A stretch of 64,000 nt of DNA. Source: Dillenia suffruticosa (lineage: Eukaryota > Streptophyta > Magnoliopsida > Dilleniales > Dilleniaceae). The stretch's first letter is position 1. Each line of letters starts with the position of its first letter. The position numbers were made by a program, and so were the translations under genes. The DNA lies in the NCBI GenBank assembly GCA_033439265.1, contig JAVTVX010000013.1, forward strand, positions 23,828,000 through 23,891,999, given 5' to 3'. This document shows, piece by piece, positions 59,531-64,000 of this stretch. The notes beneath the pieces were generated by a model. That model searched no databases and was not told the DNA's origin. It was given only the letters and a program-made list of their open reading frames with translations.

Positions 59531-61813
59531 AGCACATTTCCCTTCTAAACAGGGATTTTCTTTCACTTGTTCAAAAGAAAAATGAGACGCAAAGGGGAAG
59601 AGAAATGGAAAGAGCTTCATCTTCTTCACTTCCTCGAGTGGGAAAGCTCCACCACTGTCTTGTTTGTCCCCCCGGTGGCTGCCCTCTGTGCCACCAATTT
59701 TGAATTCTTTTTAACAATGTGTGGCTAATTAAAGCAATCTTAGATTTTCATAAAATGTTTCTATGTGTTGTTGGCTTTTGCTTTTTTTTTTTTTCCTTTA
59801 AAATTTTTTCTTTGGGGGCTAAAATAAAATAAAAATAAAAAAATTATATAATAAAAATATTAAATATATATATTTAATAAAACCAATTTGCGAGGCGTGA
59901 CGGGTGGTGTGTAGGGGGCCCAAATAATAAGAATTTTATTTAAATTGAACTTTTCAACTTTTCATAACATGAATATTGTCTATTATATTATCACTAAAAC
60001 ATTTAAATAATTTCTTTGCCATTGTATGCATCAATACAAAAATAGAATTTAATCAAATCATAAATTAATTAATGTGCTATCACTTTTCTCCCCTATCAAT
60101 ACAAAAATATCAAACATTTAATGTTAAAAAAAGCCTTAAATAAATTTAAAAATTCAAAAGAAATTTGGTAATGCTTAGAGAGAGAAAGCGTGCAAGAAAA
60201 ACCCGAATTAAATGAGTAAATGGATTAAATGAGGTCAAAAAAGAGAAACACTGATTGTTGCCTTCACCTCCTCCCATCCCGAGAGAGAGAGGAGCTGTAG
60301 TCAAAGTTGTGATATACTTCATATATATATATAAGATCTGTAAGGTTGTAAGGTTTAATGGGAAGTCGAATATACAAATCACTAAGGGTGAATACTCTGA
60401 ATAATACTACATGAATCGTGTAAGTCGAAGATGAAATAAATCAAATTTTTTAATAATTCATGTTTGAAAAAAAATTAAAATATTTCAAAATTAACTACAA
60501 ACAGCTGTACACACGAAAACATGTAATTATTTACAAAACTAGAAAATTGCTTTTGACTAGAGTGTGTAAAGTGGAATTATATATATAATTTTTTTTTTTT
60601 TTTCCTTTTGAGACGTTAACATGAACAAAAGAGGAAGAAAGGGCATCACCCGATAATGGGGTGTTTGGGGAAGTGGGACCTGCCGCCGATATTCGGCCCC
60701 ATCGAGCCGTCGGGAATTTCATTTTCTCTCTCTTTATCTTTTAATAAAGTCTTAATCTTTTCAAAGTGAAATTTGTAAACTTAAGCCGGCGTGTGGGGTT
60801 GAGAATTGAGACAAACAAACAAGGCCTTAATCCTTATCCTGGCGCGCGCGTGTTTGCTTTAAAGGCGTGCCTTATCATGGCGGGTCCTATTTCCCTCTCA
60901 CCTTTGCTCAGCTTAGCTTGGCTAAGTTTCTGACTCGGTTGACGAGCCGATCAGCACGAAACCTCCCACGACATCACAAATGGGCCTCCCTTCTTTCAAC
61001 GGCTTGCAGATTTCCACGGCCCAGGATAGTGAAAACTATCTTCTTCCCACTCGCTTTTTTGATGGTGAATCCACGGTGTCAATATCCCTAGCATTTATTG
61101 CTGGCATAGGTGCCTCACGCTCCGAGTGAAAGTGGGACGAGAATAATATACTTTTTTTTTAATAAATGATATGTATTCGATAATTATATTAGACCGATTA
61201 AGCTGATTCGAATCAATATGATTCATAAGACAAATCTATCTAAACATATGTTTTCTTTATATATATACAATTTGAATTTAAAATTTTATTTCAAAAAATA
61301 ATAATATTTAATCACAGTATCAATTATATATTAACAAGAGTAATATATCCCATTAGGAAGACATGGTTTGGAATTAATGTGAATTATAATTAAATTAATT
61401 TGAATGAATTAAATTAATTTGATTAAATATAATATTGAATAAAATCAGCTGAGTAAATTAAAATTTGCGGAGTTATTTTAAATTTGGAAGCGAAAGATTG
61501 GAAAAAAATATATATATTTTATTTGCAAAAGGATACATCAATCATGAAATATTTATTTGGATTTATTTGGACTTATATGTTATCTTATTAGGTAAAATTA
61601 TCGTTCAATCGAAAGGTTTAGAACTTAGAAAAACAAGAAAATGACAAATTTCGGAGAAATAGTTGATTGGTGGTTTTAGAATAGAGTTCTTTCACGCGAC
61701 GTGAATTTCAAGTATGGAATTGAGGTAATAACATGAGATGAGAGCCGTTAGTTCAGAAGCCTGGCAAATTTTTATTTTTGTGTGAGAAAGAGAGAGAGAG
61801 TGTGTGTGTGTGT

Positions 61814-61824
61814 TCTATAAAAAA
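61814..61824 (+). promoter_or_regulatory. TATA box of the LAX gene
   Basis: TTCTATAAAAAAGC follows a GA and TG dinucleotide run (61789-61814). With the next start codon of a real gene at 62856, the transcript leader would be about 1 kb. It carries CT runs (62168-62191 and 62221-62241). A leader intron is possible, for example ending at the TTTATGTTTCAG near 62797. Confidence 0.5.
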
Positions 61825-62167
61825 GCAAGTCCGGTTTTTCCTCAAACCTTACTGCGCTCACTGCACTTCACTCGACTCATGATCAGATCAAAGTCTCTCT
61901 CTTTAGATCTCAGATTCTTCTTCTCACTCTCTCTATCTCTCTCCTCTTCTTCATCTCACTTTCTCCCACCCAGGAATCGAATCATAACCTGGAATTGAAT
62001 TGAGGTCTTGTCTCTGTTACCCCTACTCTCGAAAACTCTTTTGCTTTTTTAGCTAGTTCAGGTAGCAATTTCGAAGGAAAAAACAGCGACAGAATTGAAA
62101 GTTCATTTGCTATGTATGATTTCTTTTACATATTATAAATGCCCAATTGTGCCTGGTTTTTCCTTCT

Positions 62168-62241
62168 CTCTCTCTCTCTCTCTCTCTCTCTTAGTTTCTC
62201 TCTGCACAAATATCATTTAATCTCTCTCTCTCTCTCTCTCC
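62168..62241 (+). repeat. (CT)n runs in the LAX leader
   Basis: Two CT tracts in the presumed 5' leader. Pyrimidine tracts downstream of the TATA box are common in plant leaders. Confidence 0.8.
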
Positions 62242-62855
62242 CTCTATCTGTCTATCTCTCTCCTCTCGCCGTCTTTTATTCGGCGCTTGCAGAATTTGGG
62301 ATTGTGTGACTGTGAGCGCATCAAGAAGAACAAAACAGAAAAACTTTATATTTTCTCAGAGATTCTTTGGTAGCAGCTGAAGATTTGGTATTAAATTTTG
62401 AGCATTAAAGTCTTTCTGCCAAATAGCTTTTAATTTGCAAACCAAATTCTTCTTAAAAAAACCCCCCTTTTGGAACTCAATTCTCTACCACTGTTCTCTC
62501 TCTCTTAAGTGTTGTGTGTTTTGTCTTTTGATCTGGTCTTACCCGAGAGAGACTTCTCAAGGTCAGCACCAAGTGGGTTTTTGGATTTCTCATCCTTTGC
62601 TATTGTATTCTGTACTTAAAAATTTTTTTTCTTATTTTTTGGTCGTTGTTTGCTTTTTGCGGCCTTTGAATTTTTCGTTTTGGTGTTTTTTGGATCTCAG
62701 AGAGCGGGTGGGGGGGCATAGGCTTTCATTTTCTTAGGAAGGTGTAGGATTTTGATTACTTATTTTGTCTCATTTACTGTCCTTTTTATGTTTCAGATCT
62801 ACCCCAGATTTTGATATATTTGTAGAGAGGAAAAAAAACGGAAGTAACAATAACT

Positions 62856-64000
62856 ATGTTGCCTCAGAAACAAGCCGAGGAAGCAATTGTCTCAAACTTC
62901 AGCGAGACACAGAATGAAGCAACAACAAAAGAAGAAGAAAAAGATGCGGATGGCTCTATGTTCAGTGTCAAAAGTCTTCTCTGGCATGGAGGTTCTGCTT
63001 GGGATGCTTGGTTTAGCTGTGCTTCTAATCAAGTAAAATCAAAATATTATCATTACCCATTTGCATTTGCTTCATCTTTTGTTCAAACTGTGCAATTTGA
63101 ACTCAAATTTTGATTCTTTTGGTTAATGGTCAATAGGTAGCACAAGTTCTTTTGACTCTACCATACTCGTTCTCTCAACTGGGGATGCTTTCCGGAATTT
63201 TGTTTCAAGTGTTCTATGGACTTGTTGGAAGCTGGACTGCTTATCTCATCAGTGTTCTTTATATTGAATATCGTAGTAGAAAAGAGAAAGAAAACGTCAG
63301 CTTCAAGAACCATGTCATTCAGGTTTGCTTTATCATCCACATACAACCATAACCAACACCTTTTTTTCCATTTTTTTTTTAAAAGAACCACAAAAGAGCC
63401 CTTTTCTAATTAATGGAAATACATTAGAATACGAACCGGAGCTACTCAAATTGGGGTTATTATGTGTCTTTGCAGTGGTTTGAAGTGCTTGATGGATTAT
63501 TGGGACCATTTTGGAAGGCTGTTGGTCTAGCCTTCAATTGCACCTTTCTTCTCTTCGGATCTGTTATCCAACTCATAGCATGCGCAAGGTGACACCCAAT
63601 TTTTCCTCCTTAAATTCGACTACCTTGAACTTGGTACTTCATTTTCTGGTTCTGATTTGTAAAATGTTTTTGGTCTTATGTTTGATTACCGCAGTAACAT
63701 ATACTACATAAATGACCGATTGGACAAGAGAACCTGGACATACATATTCGGGGCATGTTGTGCGACAACAGTGTTCATACCCTCATTTCACAATTATAGA
63801 ATCTGGTCTTTTCTTGGTCTTGGCATGACTACTTACACTGCTTGGTATTTGACCATTGCTGCTCTTATTCATGGACAGGTAAAAAAGCAAAAACCAGAAT
63901 AATGTCACAAGAAATTAAATTTCATTAAATGGGTATTTTTTAATTTTAATTTTAATTTTTTTAAGGTTGAAGGAGTATCTCATTCTGCTCCAACCAAGTT
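62856..64000 (+). CDS. LAX: AUX1/LAX auxin influx carrier, 5' part, cut by right window edge
   Basis: A plasma-membrane auxin/proton symporter of the amino acid/auxin permease family. Five exons are seen: 62856-63032, 63137-63322, 63476-63588, 63695-63878 and 63966 to the edge, all GT-AG and in frame. The ATG at 62856 opens MLPQKQAEEAIVSNF, an acidic cytosolic tail, then the family core FLWHGGS-type (LLWHGGSAWDAWFSCASNQ), VAQVLLTLPYSFSQLGMLSG, WFEVLDGLLGPFWK, FLLFGSVIQLIACAS, NIYYINDRLDKRTWTYIFG and IPSFHNYRIWSFLG. These are near-identical to AUX1 and LAX proteins. The N terminus and Asp-Arg-Leu form look more like LAX1/AUX1 than LAX2, but the exact member is not assigned. About half of the usual 470-490 residues are present. 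No lesions are seen. Confidence 0.95.

Larger units (their letters stand above)
43341..62855. other. Gene-poor region of about 19 kb before the LAX gene
   Basis: I support no gene here. It holds AT-rich DNA; GA runs (44889-44912, 46560-46590); C/G runs (44580-44596, 45106-45123); AAT/TAA runs (47569-47600); SINE-like 3' ends near 48816-48902 and 55264-55341; tandem duplications at 49309-49354 and 55862-55908; and a GC-rich patch at 59390-59530. The longest frames (for example minus 46554-46309 and minus 56032-55715) have no recognisable domain. The last kilobase is the LAX promoter and leader. Confidence 0.5.

Noticed and set aside
1..64000. CRISPR array, operon or bacterial defence system
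   Set aside because: The direct repeats present are microsatellites, short tandem duplications or retroposons. There are no regularly spaced repeats with unique spacers, and the genes are typical of plants.

Overview
The window looks like nuclear DNA of a dicot plant. It is AT-rich and full of short tandem repeats. Its genes are split by GT-AG introns, and every protein I can name belongs to a land-plant family. I cannot name the species. Seven gene loci are recognised with good support, plus one extra gene fragment. They are far apart, and the space between them holds repeats, small SINE-like insertions, one hAT-like element and gene debris.

Left part (1-24 kb), in order: a nitrate/peptide transporter (NPF/PTR) gene on the minus strand that runs off the left edge; a damaged gene for the alpha subunit of protein farnesyl/geranylgeranyl transferase (minus, 5.4-8.1 kb); a broken second NPF copy (minus, 9.5-11.0 kb); an intact six-exon APH-1 gene, a gamma-secretase subunit (plus, 13.1-16.4 kb); an intronless BTB/POZ (KCTD-type) protein gene (minus, 17.5-18.9 kb); and a two-exon GPAT6-like sn-2 glycerol-3-phosphate acyltransferase gene of the cutin pathway (minus, 21.3-23.9 kb). 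The two NPF copies and two copies of the APH-1 5' flank show that the first 13 kb came from a local tandem duplication.

Middle part (24-44 kb): about 7 kb of intergenic DNA containing a complete SINE with 16-bp target duplications and a 574-bp hAT-like element; a PIP1 aquaporin gene (minus, 31.2-32.4 kb); and an LRR-XII receptor kinase pseudogene with at least five lesions (minus, 35.1-38.2 kb). A direct segmental duplication of about 2 kb (near 32.9-34.9 and 41.2-43.3 kb) flanks that pseudogene.

Right part (44-64 kb): about 18 kb with no gene I can support, then the 5' half of an AUX1/LAX auxin influx carrier gene (plus, from 62.9 kb), cut by the right edge.

The genes do not form a pathway: this is an ordinary eukaryotic neighbourhood of unrelated single genes. 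I found no CRISPR array, operon or clearly new system. The most interesting content is evolutionary: the duplications, the decaying transferase gene, a duplicated exon end with a decoy splice site in APH-1, and SINE insertions whose empty site survives in a paralogous copy.
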